Notes: generated by a model from the sequence alone, not told the origin. A stretch of DNA of 64,000 nt from Solibacillus sp. FSL W7-1464 (GCF_038004425.1 NZ_JBBORC010000001.1:473001-537000); one strand, 5' to 3'. Numbered from the stretch's first letter, positions 51,827-60,371 are shown. A program made the numbers and translations.

Positions 51827-52504
51827 TTAATCATTAAAAGTTACAGTATAAAACTGTTCGTGATTTAACCAGTTATCTAATGAGACATCACCGGTATCTA
51901 CCCGTTTTTCTGCGTCTTGAATCATCCAGGCAGTTTGAGAAGCATGCGCTTTTAAAGCTTTTAACTTATCTGCTTTAACAGACTGGATGTCAATTGTAAC
52001 ATCAGGCTCACCGTTTTTCTCGACCGTGTCATTCGCAAATGCACAAGCTAAAATACGTGGGCGATACTGTTTATCGATACGACGTACCGCTTCGAGAACA
52101 GCGCGTCCGGTTGCTTCATGATCGGGGTGGACAGCGAAGCCAGGTAAAAAAGTGAAGATTAGGGATGGATTCAGCTCGACAATCAAATCGTTAACGAGCT
52201 TGATCATTTTTTCGTCATCTTCAAATTCAACTGTTTTATCACGTAAGCCCATCATACGCAAATCACCGATACCCATTGCTTCACATGCTTCCATCAGCTC
52301 TTTTCGGCGGATTTCCGGCAATGACTCGCGTGTTGCGAATGGAGGATTTCCTAAGTTTCGTCCCATCTCGCCCAACGTTAAACAAGCATATGTAACGGGA
52401 ACTCCCATGTTGTTGAATAAGCGTAATGTACCTGCAACTGAAAAGGCTTCATCATCCGGGTGCGGGTAAACGACTAAAACGTGACGTTCTTCTTGTAATG
52501 TCAT
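51827..52504 (-). CDS. bshB2: Bacillithiol biosynthesis deacetylase BshB2
   Basis: LmbE-type zinc deacetylase of 225 residues that removes the acetyl group from GlcNAc-malate in bacillithiol synthesis and may also act on bacillithiol conjugates. Zinc motif is VVYPHPDDEAF (HPDD at 15-18), with HPDHEATGRAVLEA as the second conserved block. ATG 52504 follows AAGGAGG by 8 nt; upstream ATGs lie inside the ribosome site. The preceding gene is yojF, the same pair as yojF-yojG in B. subtilis. Confidence 0.92.
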   Translation of the reverse strand: MTLQEERHVLVVYPHPDDEAFSVAGTLRLFNNMGVPVTYACLTLGEMGRNLGNPPFATRESLPEIRRKELMEACEAMGIGDLRMMGLRDKTVEFEDDEKMIKLVNDLIVELNPSLIFTFLPGFAVHPDHEATGRAVLEAVRRIDKQYRPRILACAFANDTVEKNGEPDVTIDIQSVKADKLKALKAHASQTAWMIQDAEKRVDTGDVSLDNWLNHEQFYTVTFND

Positions 52505-52517
52505 ATAAGCGACCTCC

Positions 52518-52868
52518 TTAATAAGCAAATGGCGTTTCGCTAATTTCTAATGCAACCGCCAGCTTTCCAGTATTGTCCAGACCAGCCATTAATAATCGGC
52601 CCTGATCGTCCAGTTCAAAATGTGTAATTCCTTGTGCATAAACCCAGCCATGGGGCATTTTAAGCCCGACACGATGCGGTGCGTCTCCTACAACTTTTCC
52701 TAACTCATAGCGTATTTGTACATTTCGGATAAATGCGCCCGCATTGAAAAAGCTTTCATTGTAATGTGTTGCATAAGAGCCGTTTGTAGTTTCTAGATGA
52801 ATAAAAACGTCTTTGTTCGCAAAAGAATTAATTAACTCCTGGAGCTCGTTAGTATTTACTTCCTTCAT
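52518..52868 (-). CDS. yojF: DUF1806 family protein YojF
   Basis: Conserved protein of 116 residues of the YojF family, beginning MKEVNTNELQELINSFANKD and FIHLETTNGSYATHYNESFF. It is always close to bshB2 in Bacillales, which suggests a part in bacillithiol metabolism; its biochemical role is unknown. AAAGGAG lies 12 nt before ATG 52868. A GTG directly upstream (52871) has better spacing and could be the true start. bshB2 begins 14 nt downstream. Confidence 0.85.
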   Translation of the reverse strand: MKEVNTNELQELINSFANKDVFIHLETTNGSYATHYNESFFNAGAFIRNVQIRYELGKVVGDAPHRVGLKMPHGWVYAQGITHFELDDQGRLLMAGLDNTGKLAVALEISETPFAY

Positions 52869-52933
52869 CACTCTTATTAACTCCTTTCGAATCTTTCTAT
52901 TAATAGTATAGTCAAATATATTCGACTGGGAAA

Positions 52934-52969
52934 CGAAAAAGTCACACAAGAATTGAGTTCTTGTGTGAC
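52934..52969 (-). terminator. Terminator downstream of pdxK
   Basis: Perfect 12-bp arms gtcacacaagaa and ttcttgtgtgac, followed by TTTTTCG on the minus strand. Confidence 0.85.
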
Positions 52970-52974
52970 GCAGC

Positions 52975-53091
52975 TATATCAAGTACGCCTCAGCGAAATT
53001 GCGTCCGGATTCGGCTTTGCGCTGACGCAAAGATCTTATTACCGAATCTGTGACATCCGCCGGAAGCAAAACTTCTATTTGTAGAAGTTTT
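52975..53091. repeat. Repeat-like intergenic segment and hairpin at the pdxK 3' end
   Basis: tcagcgaaattgcgtccgga (52991-53010) and the nearby cgctgacgcaaag (53022-53034) contain inverted segments (tcagcg/cgctga; ttgcgtc/gacgcaa). The GC-rich style suggests another interspersed element. At 53068-53091, aaaacttct / agaagtttt forms a small hairpin that overlaps the pdxK stop codon. Confidence 0.45.
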
Positions 53092-53939
53092 TATGCATGT
53101 AGATAGTTTGGAATTGTCGTAACAGTAACTTCAGGTGCACCGAATCGTGGTTTTGCACCGTGCATTACTGGTCCAACATGTTCATTTAAAGCCCAACCGT
53201 GTTTAATCGCCGCTGAAACGAATTCTTTCGCTTCAATCACCGACTCCTCAACAGAAAGACCATTTGCTAAGTTTGCACAAATACTCGCTGCAAAAGTACA
53301 GCCTGCCCCATGATTATAAGTAGAAGAAACTTTTTCTGTCTCTAATAATTTAAATTCTACTCCATTATAGAACAAATCAACGGCTTTATCATGTACTAAG
53401 GCTTTTCCACCTTTAATTACAACATTTTTTGCGCCAAGCTCATGGATTTTCACAGCGGCAGCTTGCATTTGCTCAATTGTTTTCGGTGTTGTTGTGCCTG
53501 CCAGCTGTCCCGCTTCGAAAAGGTTAGGTGTGACAACAGTGGCATAGGGTAATAAATATTTAATCATTGCTGTTGTGTTGCCAGGGTTCAATACTTCATC
53601 TTCACCTTTGCAGACCATTACAGGATCGATGACAATTTTATCTGTACCGGAAGCCTGAATCGCTTTTGAAGCCATTTGAATAATTTCTTCAGTTGAAAGC
53701 ATGCCTGTCTTAATGGCATCGACACCTGTTGAAAGGGCTGTATCAATTTGCTTTTGCAATAATTCTGTCGGTAGTGGTGTCACTGTGTGGCTCCAAGTTT
53801 TCGGATCCATTGTCACAACAACTGTCAATGCGACCATTCCGTATGTGCCATGTTCCTGAAAGGCTTTTAGATCGGCCTGCATTCCTGCACCTGCAGAAGT
53901 ATCAGAACCGGCAATCGTTAAAGTTTTTTTTAGTGTCAT
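53091..53939 (-). CDS. pdxK: Pyridoxine/pyridoxal/pyridoxamine kinase (ThiD-like PdxK)
   Basis: Ribokinase-fold kinase of 282 residues of the ThiD/PdxK group that phosphorylates B6 vitamers with ATP. TIAGSDTSAGAGMQADLKAF binds substrate, VIDPVMVCKGEDEV is central, and HGAGCTFAASICANLANGLS near the C-terminus carries the catalytic cysteine of the Bacillus PdxK lid/anion-hole type. MALTVVVTMDPKTWSHTVTP resembles B. subtilis PdxK more than HMP-phosphate kinase ThiD. It is not next to thiamine genes, which supports PdxK. ATG is preceded by AAGGAG. It is divergent from ung. Confidence 0.87.
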   Translation of the reverse strand: MTLKKTLTIAGSDTSAGAGMQADLKAFQEHGTYGMVALTVVVTMDPKTWSHTVTPLPTELLQKQIDTALSTGVDAIKTGMLSTEEIIQMASKAIQASGTDKIVIDPVMVCKGEDEVLNPGNTTAMIKYLLPYATVVTPNLFEAGQLAGTTTPKTIEQMQAAAVKIHELGAKNVVIKGGKALVHDKAVDLFYNGVEFKLLETEKVSSTYNHGAGCTFAASICANLANGLSVEESVIEAKEFVSAAIKHGWALNEHVGPVMHGAKPRFGAPEVTVTTIPNYLHA

Positions 53940-53998
53940 ATAGCATATCTCCTTAAAGTGAAAATTCGAATTATAATTAGGTTAAGTATAACGTCTGG

Positions 53999-54020
53999 CT
54001 GACTATATAAAAATAGTCAG
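53999..54020. promoter_or_regulatory. Dyad in the pdxK-ung gap
   Basis: ctgactat (53999-54006) and atagtcag (54013-54020) form a perfect 8-bp dyad. It could be an operator or a small hairpin in the ung leader. Confidence 0.35.
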
Positions 54021-54101
54021 AAAACGAAAAAACTATAATGCCAGAGAAACAGCTTGAATTTCAGCAGAAAATTCAATAGCGTAAAAAACGAGGTGGAAAT
54101 T

Positions 54102-54785
54102 ATGATGGAACAGTTGACGAATAGTTGGAAAGAATTATTGGCTCGTGAAAAAGAGCAGCCGTATTATAAGCTTCTTAAAACATTTCTAGAAAGACAATAC
54201 ATCGAAGAAACCGTGTATCCGAAGAAGGAGAATATTTTCAATGCACTTCAGTTAACGGATTACGATCATGTAAAAGTAGTCATATTAGGTCAAGATCCAT
54301 ATCATGGTCCGAATCAGGCACATGGCTTAAGTTTTTCGGTTGAAAAAGGGCAAAAATTACCCCCGAGTCTAAAAAATATGATGAAGGAACTACAGCAGGA
54401 CATAGGCTGCGAAATTCCGGAGCATGGGGACTTAACACCGTGGGCAAAGCAGGGCGTATTATTACTGAACACCGTTTTAACTGTACAAGCAGGCAAGGCC
54501 AATTCCCACAAGGGGCAAGGTTGGGAACAGTTTACGAATGCTATTATTGAACAGCTCGCGAAACGTGAGCAGCCGATTGTATTTTTATTATGGGGAAAAC
54601 CGGCCCAAAGTAAACGGATATTAATTGAACGAATTTCAAATAACCATATCATTCTGCAATCACCTCATCCGAGTCCGTTAAGCGCACACCGAGGCTTTTT
54701 CGGAAGCAGCCCGTATTCAAAAACAAACGAAGCACTATTGTCTGTAGGTCACCAGCCGATTGACTGGTGCTTAGCGAAGAAATAG
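54102..54785 (+). CDS. ung: Uracil-DNA glycosylase, family 1
   Basis: Base-excision repair enzyme of 227 residues that removes uracil from DNA. The water-activating loop [18 protein letters not shown] (D65, Y67, H68) and the minor-groove loop [14 protein letters not shown] are intact. ATG 54102 follows GAGGTGG; an upstream in-frame ATG at 54054 has no ribosome site. It heads a row of genes (four-Cys protein, ywdI, ywdK) in the same order as around B. subtilis ung (ywdG). Confidence 0.96.
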   Translation: MMEQLTNSWKELLAREKEQPYYKLLKTFLERQYIEETVYPKKENIFNALQLTDYDHVKVVILGQDPYHGPNQAHGLSFSVEKGQKLPPSLKNMMKELQQDIGCEIPEHGDLTPWAKQGVLLLNTVLTVQAGKANSHKGQGWEQFTNAIIEQLAKREQPIVFLLWGKPAQSKRILIERISNNHIILQSPHPSPLSAHRGFFGSSPYSKTNEALLSVGHQPIDWCLAKK

Positions 54786-54850
54786 GGGAACAAGCTAAAC
54801 TTTTGCCCGAAAGCGTGGTAAAGTATTGTTAGAAAGAGAGGGAACGGCAA

Positions 54851-55033
54851 ATGAAAGTAGATTGCTTTAAATGCCAGCATTTTCGTGTGACATGGGATCA
54901 GTATAATCCGCGGGGTTGCACAGCATATGGCTTTAAAACGAAACAGCTGCCATCTCTCGTTGTAAAACAGTCATCGGGAATGGATTGTTTAAAATTTGTA
55001 CCGAAAAATAGAGAAGGTGGGCAAGCGCGATGA
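54851..55033 (+). CDS. Small four-cysteine protein encoded behind ung
   Basis: A 60-residue protein, MKVDCFKCQHFRVTWDQYNP at the start, with CxxC at residues 5-8 and single cysteines at 23 and 45. The spacing (C-x2-C-x14-C-x21-C) suggests a bound zinc or iron-sulfur centre. AGAGAGGG precedes the ATG. It overlaps ywdI by 4 nt (ATGA), so it is translated with it. Similar tiny proteins are often annotated with uracil-DNA glycosylase by neighbourhood only; a repair role is inference. Confidence 0.75.
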   Translation: MKVDCFKCQHFRVTWDQYNPRGCTAYGFKTKQLPSLVVKQSSGMDCLKFVPKNREGGQAR

Positions 55034-55302
55034 TTACGTATGAAACGATTGTTAAGCAAATTGAAAAGTTGACAACAGAAGCAGCACATGCGGCAACAGA
55101 ACAACAAGCCCGTGAAAAGCTTACGGCAATTCGTGCGTTATGTGATGTTGTTTTAGACGAAAAAGTCAGTTCGCCAACACCTGCTTCGATAAATAGCATG
55201 AGTACAATGACTTCATCCCCCGTATATACGCAACCGGTCGCAATTCCAGCACAAAAGCTCGAAGAAGACGATGCAAACGGCGATTCATTGTTTGATTTTT
55301 AA
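55030..55302 (+). CDS. ywdI: YwdI family protein (DUF5327)
   Basis: A 90-residue soluble protein: an N-terminal amphipathic helical segment (MITYETIVKQIEKLTTEAAH to CDVVLDEK) and a disordered, Pro/Ser/Thr-rich tail ending GDSLFDF. It matches YwdI of Bacillus in size, order and gene position. Function is unknown. Its ATG overlaps the four-Cys gene's stop. Confidence 0.8.
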   Translation: MITYETIVKQIEKLTTEAAHAATEQQAREKLTAIRALCDVVLDEKVSSPTPASINSMSTMTSSPVYTQPVAIPAQKLEEDDANGDSLFDF

Positions 55303-55380
55303 CACAGAGGTACGCCTGGTTGGCAGGGATCAACCCCTTATCTGAGGGATTGTGTATAAGAAAAAGAAAGAGGTAAAGAG

Positions 55381-55761
55381 ATGAAAGGTTCAATTATATC
55401 GGGCGCGATCCACGGCTTTTTAGCAGTTGCATTGGGCGCCTTTGCAGCACATGCACTTGAAGATTTGCTAGATGATTACAGTGCAGGCATTTGGGATACA
55501 GCCATCCAGTATCAAATGTTCCATGCGACAGCACTTATTTTGGTCGGTATTTTAATGTCGAAAGCCATTTTCGGTGAAGTGAGACAGTTGAAAATTGCAA
55601 TGTACTGCTTTAATGCAGGGATTGTATTCTTTGCAGGGAGCTTAATGGTATTAGCATTAACAGGAATCGGTGTACTAGGGGCTATTACTCCTATTGGCGG
55701 CGTATTCTTTTTAGTGGGCTGGATTATGGTTATTATAACAGTAGTAAAAAAGACTCAGTAA
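55381..55761 (+). CDS. ywdK: DUF423 family membrane protein YwdK
   Basis: Membrane protein of 126 residues with four helices. GAIHGFLAVALGAFAAHALE and YQMFHATALILVGIL are the DUF423 hallmarks. Function is not established. AGAGGTAAAG precedes the ATG. The following terminator ends the ung-ywdK group. Confidence 0.88.
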   Translation: MKGSIISGAIHGFLAVALGAFAAHALEDLLDDYSAGIWDTAIQYQMFHATALILVGILMSKAIFGEVRQLKIAMYCFNAGIVFFAGSLMVLALTGIGVLGAITPIGGVFFLVGWIMVIITVVKKTQ

Positions 55762-55768
55762 AATTTAT

Positions 55769-55807
55769 AGCATATACTTCATGAAATGGAAGTATATGCT
55801 TTTTTTA
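55769..55807 (+). terminator. Terminator after ywdK
   Basis: Perfect 12-bp arms agcatatacttc and gaagtatatgct, then T7. Confidence 0.9.
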
Positions 55808-55894
55808 TTATTTTCTTAGGAAAATCAAAACTTTTATCTAAATTATTTGAATTTATTGTATAGTTATAAAGTAGAGGACAAAGGGGTAAGGAAA

Positions 55895-57091
55895 ATGGAC
55901 CAATTATTATTGAAGTTAGAAGAAAATTTTGAAGAGATGGTAATTGTTCGACGCTATTTACATGAGCATCCCGAACTATCCCATCACGAAGTACATACAC
56001 CTGCGTACATCGCCAATTTCTACCGTGAGTTAGGTTTGGAAGTTTGCGAATATGTTGGAGGGCGTGGGGTGGTAGCCACATTAAAAGGGGCAAAACGAGG
56101 AAAAACAGTAGCTTTACGTGCAGATTTCGATGCATTGGCCATTCAGGAACTAAATGATTTCCCATATAAATCAAAGAATGATGGAGTTATGCATGCGTGT
56201 GGACATGATGGTCATACGGCAACAATACTTATTTTGGCGAAAGTTTTGACAGAAATGCGGGAACAGCTATCCGGCAATGTTGTGTTTATCCATCAGCATG
56301 CAGAAGAGCTTGCTCCAGGTGGGGCAAAGGCGATGATTGAAGATGGCTGTTTGGAAGGTGTGGACGTAATTTTCGGGACACATTTATGGGCACCGACTCC
56401 TTTAGGAGAAGTGCTTGTACGAGAAGGAGCCATTATGGCAGCGGCAGACCGGTTTGAAATTGTGATCCAAGGAAAGGGCGGACACGGTGCAGAACCGCAG
56501 CACTCGGTTGATGCGATCGTTGTTGGTGCGCACTTTGTCACACAATTGCAGACGATAATCTCGCGTCGTATTGCACCACTTGAATCGGGTGTAGTGACGA
56601 TCGGGCAGTTTGAAGCGATCAATCCGTTCAATGTCATTGCGGATACAGTGAAAATTCAAGGGACTGTACGTGCATTTGATGAACAAGTGCGAAGACAAAT
56701 GAAAGAGGAAATCGAATTATTATTGAAAGCGACATGTTTAGGAATGCATGCTGACTACCAGTTTGAATATTTCGACGGGTACCCGCCTGTAATCAATCAT
56801 ATAGCCGAAACAAAATTTGTTGCACAAATAGCAAACGAAACAACAGGAGTAGAAAAGGTTTCGGTTTGTCCTCCGTTTATGATCGGAGAAGATTACGGCT
56901 ACTATATGCAGCATGTTCCAGGAACCTTCTTCTTTACAGGAGCAAAGAATCCAGAGTGGGAAACAGTATATCCGCATCACCATGCCCGGTTTGATTTTGA
57001 TGAACGGGCAATGCTCATCGCTGCAAAAGTTTTAGGACGGGCAACATTGGAATTTCTATTAAATGAACAACGAGAAGAGGAATCAACATGA
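55895..57091 (+). CDS. M20 family amidohydrolase, second copy
   Basis: Metallohydrolase of 398 residues, same family as the one at 8.2-9.4 kb (N-acyl-amino-acid/hippurate/IAA-amide type). Metal motif HACGHDGH at 100-107, ALRADFDAL just before it, HAEELAPGG later, and [15 protein letters not shown] in the dimerisation domain. The two copies are clearly diverged. ATG 55895 follows AAGGAA; an upstream ATG (55847) precedes it without a ribosome site. Its stop overlaps the ATG of a chemoreceptor gene by 4 nt, so enzyme and receptor are translated together. The receptor might sense the substrate or product. Confidence 0.9.
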   Translation: MDQLLLKLEENFEEMVIVRRYLHEHPELSHHEVHTPAYIANFYRELGLEVCEYVGGRGVVATLKGAKRGKTVALRADFDALAIQELNDFPYKSKNDGVMHACGHDGHTATILILAKVLTEMREQLSGNVVFIHQHAEELAPGGAKAMIEDGCLEGVDVIFGTHLWAPTPLGEVLVREGAIMAAADRFEIVIQGKGGHGAEPQHSVDAIVVGAHFVTQLQTIISRRIAPLESGVVTIGQFEAINPFNVIADTVKIQGTVRAFDEQVRRQMKEEIELLLKATCLGMHADYQFEYFDGYPPVINHIAETKFVAQIANETTGVEKVSVCPPFMIGEDYGYYMQHVPGTFFFTGAKNPEWETVYPHHHARFDFDERAMLIAAKVLGRATLEFLLNEQREEEST

Positions 57092-58773
57092 GTGTAGGAA
57101 AAAGGTTAAATGCCGTACTAATTTTAATGATATTGTTAATTATGATCATAGTCACACTTAACTATAGTAGTCTAAAAAAAATACAGGGCCATATGGAAGA
57201 AGCGCTCGACTACCGTGTTGAGCAGATTCGTTCCGTAGATGAAATCCGATTCAATGTCGCGATGCAAGGAATGTATGTGCGTGCATTTGTTTTTGATGGA
57301 AAAGAGGAATCTGCCGAAAGTTTTAAGCAGTACAACGAACTACTGGATCAGGAGATTGATAATTTAAGTAAACTAATATCAAGCGGAACAATGAGAGAAC
57401 TGATGGAACAAATCATTAAGTACCGGGATGACTTTAATTACGGTTATCTTGATATGATGGATGCTTACGAGCGTGGAGATCAAATACGCGCAAACGGGTT
57501 TATTAATACAAAGCTGCGCACGGCAAGTGACGGAATGTTCGAGGTAACAGCTCAAATGGTTGAGTACCAGGAAAATAAGCTCGATGAGATTAATAAGAAA
57601 ACAGATGATTCGATCGCCTTGTCTGTTTTAATAGCCGGTATTGCTTTAGCTATCAGTGTTCTTATTGGCATACTTGTTATGTTGTATATTCGAAAAACAA
57701 TCATTTCTCCATTAACAGGAATTGTACATGAAGCAAATACTATTGCAGCAGGGGATTTATCGCAGCAAGATATTCATGTGAAGTCAAAGGATGAAATTGG
57801 CCAGTTAGGCAATGCGTTCAATGCGATGAAAAATAATTTATCGAGCTTGATTAAAAATATTCAAGTCAATTCGGAGCAAGTAAGCGGGGCAGCACAGGAG
57901 CTTTCGGCAAGTACCGAAGAAATAACAGCTACGACAGAAGATGTAACGATGCGGGTAAATGATACGGCTGAAAGAGCACAAATTTCTGCACAAGCTTCAA
58001 ATGAAAGTGCCCGAGCAATGGAAGAAACAGCAGCAGGCGTACAACGAATTGCGGAATCTACACAAAAATTGCTTGGAAATTCGGTTGATGCGACACAGAC
58101 AGCAAGAAACGGTGGAGAAATTATCCAAGATGCCCAACAGCAAATGAACATTATCAGTTCATCGACAAACTCTGTAAATGCCTTAGTGCAAAAACTTGCA
58201 CAACAGACAGAAGAAATTAACAACATTTCTCAATTGATCACATCGATTACGGATCAGACAAATCTATTGGCATTGAATGCGGCGATTGAAGCCGCGCGCG
58301 CCGGAGAACATGGGAAAGGGTTCGCTGTAGTAGCAGATGAAGTGCGGAAGCTGGCCGAGCAATCGAAATCATCCGCCAATTCTATCGTTAACTTAACACT
58401 TGAAATTAAAGCGGATACGGAAAACGTTGAACGTGCCGTATCGGAATCGTTAGTTTCTGTGGAAGATGGCGTGAAGATTATTTCGCACGCCGGTGAATCA
58501 TTTACAACAATCGTAGATGCAGTAACGCAAATGTCGATGCAGATTCAGGAAATTTCAGCTACTTCCGAAGAGCTTTCTGCAAGCGCTGAGCAGGTGACAG
58601 CATCGGTAAATGAAATTGCCTATAGCTCAAATGAATCAAGCGGCAACTTGGAAATGATTGCGGCAGCAGTAGAGGAGCAAACCGCTACAATGCAGCAGGT
58701 AAATGCAGTAGCAGTAACATTAAGCGACAATGCGCAAACACTCCAACAGGAAATTCAGCAGTTTAAAGTATGA
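57088..58773 (+). CDS. Methyl-accepting chemotaxis protein with 4-helix-bundle sensor
   Basis: Chemoreceptor of 561 residues. Helix 1 (about 8-28) is followed by a 150-residue periplasmic-side four-helix bundle (4HB_MCP type: [20 protein letters not shown]), helix 2 (about 172-198), HAMP (200-252) and the signalling coiled coil with tip [27 protein letters not shown] precedes the ATG inside the amidohydrolase gene. Coupled expression with an M20 hydrolase is unusual for a chemoreceptor. Confidence 0.93.
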   Translation: MSVGKRLNAVLILMILLIMIIVTLNYSSLKKIQGHMEEALDYRVEQIRSVDEIRFNVAMQGMYVRAFVFDGKEESAESFKQYNELLDQEIDNLSKLISSGTMRELMEQIIKYRDDFNYGYLDMMDAYERGDQIRANGFINTKLRTASDGMFEVTAQMVEYQENKLDEINKKTDDSIALSVLIAGIALAISVLIGILVMLYIRKTIISPLTGIVHEANTIAAGDLSQQDIHVKSKDEIGQLGNAFNAMKNNLSSLIKNIQVNSEQVSGAAQELSASTEEITATTEDVTMRVNDTAERAQISAQASNESARAMEETAAGVQRIAESTQKLLGNSVDATQTARNGGEIIQDAQQQMNIISSSTNSVNALVQKLAQQTEEINNISQLITSITDQTNLLALNAAIEAARAGEHGKGFAVVADEVRKLAEQSKSSANSIVNLTLEIKADTENVERAVSESLVSVEDGVKIISHAGESFTTIVDAVTQMSMQIQEISATSEELSASAEQVTASVNEIAYSSNESSGNLEMIAAAVEEQTATMQQVNAVAVTLSDNAQTLQQEIQQFKV

Positions 58774-58779
58774 TTCTTC

Positions 58780-58810
58780 AAAACGGTACCTTATACAGGT
58801 GCCGTTTTTC
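58780..58810 (+). terminator. Terminator after the chemoreceptor gene
   Basis: Arms aaaacggtacc and ggtgccgtttt (one G-U pair), then T5. Confidence 0.85.
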
Positions 58811-58870
58811 TTGTTACACGGTTTTCTGCAATGAAAAAAGGGATGGGGAGGGGGCGAATTGCCGGGGGGG

Positions 58871-59258
58871 TTCTAATAAAGGCTAGTGAAGGCTGTTTTG
58901 TTCTAATAATAGGGTATTTCTTCTAATAAAAATTTTTTTCTTCTAATATAAACTGATTTGTTCTAATAAAATTGCAATTTTCTAATATATCGTGCTGTTG
59001 TTCTAATATCACTTTGAGATGTTCGAATATCGGTGTTCAATCTTCTAATATCCCACCATCTTGTTCTAATAAGTTGTTCATTTGTTCTAATAAAATCCAC
59101 GCAGGACTTATTCGCGCCTCAATTTTGGGCAATCCCTGCACCAGTTCAATGCCATTTCCGCCATCTTCTAATATCCGCTTCAGTTCTTCTAATAACACAC
59201 TAATTTCTTCTAATATCACGCTCGAATATTCTAATAAACCAATCAATTGTTCCAATAA
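58871..59258. repeat. Phased array of 16 TTCTAATA octamers
   Basis: Octamers begin at 58871, 58901, 58921, 58941, 58961, 58980, 59001, 59022 (TTCGAATA), 59043, 59064, 59085, 59166, 59187, 59208, 59229 and 59250 (TTCCAATA). Steps are 30, 20, 20, 20, 19, then six of 21, one of 81 and four of 21. Between copies the sequence is variable. Twenty-one nt equals two turns of B-DNA. All copies are on one strand. On the other strand TATTAGAA reads (I)LE in a 7-codon period. Confidence 0.9.
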
Positions 59259-59294
59259 AATCAAGGCAAGAAATTTTACTCCACCATAGGGCAA
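59037..59294 (-). CDS. Possible heptad-repeat (leucine-zipper-like) protein within the array
   Basis: A minus-strand frame of 85 codons covering the right half of the array. It starts ATG 59294, 8 nt after AGAGG, and reads heptads such as LILLEQLIGLLEYSSVILEE and ends LLEQDGGILED. Leu/Ile at a and d positions with Glu/Gln between give a coiled-coil pattern. Beyond the stop at 59037 the heptads continue in frame for about 40 nt, then shift frame several times (steps of 20 or 19 nt). It may be a real small coiled-coil protein, a decayed longer gene, or a by-product of the DNA repeat. Confidence 0.35.
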   Translation of the reverse strand: MPYGGVKFLALILLEQLIGLLEYSSVILEEISVLLEELKRILEDGGNGIELVQGLPKIEARISPAWILLEQMNNLLEQDGGILED

Positions 59295-59329
59295 CCTCTT
59301 TTAGCAATAGGTCTCATCCGTTTTTCGAC

Positions 59330-59360
59330 AACAAAAAAAGGCGCTGGAAAAATGCGCCTT
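59330..59360 (-). terminator. Terminator after gerQ
   Basis: Stem aaggcgc / gcgcctt on the minus strand, followed by T7. Confidence 0.8.
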
Positions 59361-59366
59361 ACTCTT

Positions 59367-59711
59367 TTACGGTTGTTGTGTAAAATAGCTTAATTCCTCA
59401 TCGAACTCCGCATAGTCGAAGTAAATCATCGGGAACAGGAAGCGGTGGTTATTTTTTAAATCACGTAAAATAACATGGTCACGACCGGCTGCTTCCACTA
59501 CCCCACGAACCGCCCGTGTATTACTGCCAGCTACCGCATTATCAAATGAAAAATAAAACGTACCTGGTTTACCTCTGTTTAATCGTAAAATATTCTCGAT
59601 ATAGGATTCCTCACGTGGCATGCCTACTCCTTGCATACCTTGCATTGTTGTAGGCATCGGAACCGTTGCAGGATTCATCTGTTGCATTGGAGACGTCCAA
59701 TAATAAGTCAA
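59367..59711 (-). CDS. gerQ: Spore coat protein GerQ
   Basis: Inner-coat protein of 114 residues, needed for CwlJ localisation and germination in Bacillus. The conserved domain is clear: EESYIENILRLNRGKPGTFY, RGVVEAAGRDHVILRD and YFDYAEFDEELSYF. In B. subtilis GerQ has N-terminal lysines cross-linked by Tgl (from memory); here the first 35 residues (MTYYWTSPMQQMNPATVPMP and following) hold no lysine, so that cross-linking may be absent or use other sites. Located near ywdI-ywdK as in Bacillus, but separated by the M20-chemoreceptor pair. No cwlJ lies next to it. Confidence 0.92.
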   Translation of the reverse strand: MTYYWTSPMQQMNPATVPMPTTMQGMQGVGMPREESYIENILRLNRGKPGTFYFSFDNAVAGSNTRAVRGVVEAAGRDHVILRDLKNNHRFLFPMIYFDYAEFDEELSYFTQQP

Positions 59712-60094
59712 TTTTGCATCCTTTCATAAAGAAATTTAATATACTGCAGTCATCGGCGCGAGAAACAGTGAACGAAGAAATGGCTGCTGTTTCTCTTTCT
59801 TACACTAAGCAGGACACTTGCATCACCTTCTGCCGCACTGTAACCGAGAAAGAAGGGCGGCATGTAAACCTTTTATTTGAAGTTTAGGCGTTCGATGTGA
59901 CCTCCTTTTTCGATTTAGTATATGCATAAATAAAAAAAATGAACACCAAAACAGTGTTGTTTTTTGACCATGTGACATACTATAGAATAATAAGATCAGC
60001 TATATGTAATAAATTTCAAGGAAATGGGTAAAGATATAGTAAATAAACGAGAGATTGTTGCCGGTGTTGACGAAAAGCGCGGGAGTGGAACATC
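59712..60094. other. Intergenic region between gerQ and a small membrane protein gene
   Basis: 383 nt. Contains the gerQ upstream region (with a likely sporulation promoter I cannot place) and, for the rightward gene, a TTGACC (59964-59969) with AT-rich candidates for -10 near 59986-59993. A frame at 59666-59887 on the plus strand has no ribosome site and overlaps gerQ. Nothing else seen. Confidence 0.5.
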
Positions 60095-60265
60095 ATGAAA
60101 ATAGGGGTTTGGTTAGGCATAATAATTAGCGCATTATTGTCCTTTGCGGTTGCAATTTTTTACGAACAGCCGATTCATTGGTACTTATTAGTTCTTCTAA
60201 TCGTCATCGGTTTATTCATTAACACAATTATTATCATTTTAAAATTACAGGATGATCAAACGTGA
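60095..60265 (+). CDS. Small two-helix membrane protein, 56 residues
   Basis: Starts at ATG 60095 behind GGGAGTGG. Two hydrophobic helices (about 4-22, VWLGIIISALLSFAVAIFY, and 28-48, WYLLVLLIVIGLFINTIIII) are joined by EQPIH, with a polar end KLQDDQT. No family recognised. A dedicated terminator at 60268-60299 supports a real gene. Confidence 0.6.
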   Translation: MKIGVWLGIIISALLSFAVAIFYEQPIHWYLLVLLIVIGLFINTIIIILKLQDDQT

Positions 60266-60267
60266 AA

Positions 60268-60299
60268 GATGAGTCGGGATGAATCGACTCATCTTTTTA
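60268..60299 (+). terminator. Terminator after the small membrane protein gene
   Basis: Perfect 9-bp arms gatgagtcg and cgactcatc, then T5. Confidence 0.85.
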
Positions 60300-60309
60300 C
60301 GTTTTAGAA

Positions 60310-60371
60310 GAAAAAGAAACCCGTTCAGCACCTTGGCCGTTTGGATAATCCACTCAGCAAGGGGAACGGGT
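60310..60371 (-). terminator. Terminator after hemQ
   Basis: Stem acccgttc (60319-60326) / gaacgggt (60364-60371) with a long partly paired loop (ccttg/caagg), then TTTCTTTTTC on the minus strand. Confidence 0.65.

Noticed and set aside
58871-59258. CRISPR array made of TTCTAATA repeats
   Set aside because: The repeat is only 8 nt, inter-repeat sequences are 11-14 nt and AT-rich, and no cas genes are in the window.
58972-59289. Plus-strand Ser/Asn/Cys-rich ORF (SNI/SNK heptads) as a real protein
   Set aside because: It has no ribosome site, and its odd composition is simply the octamer array read in one plus frame.
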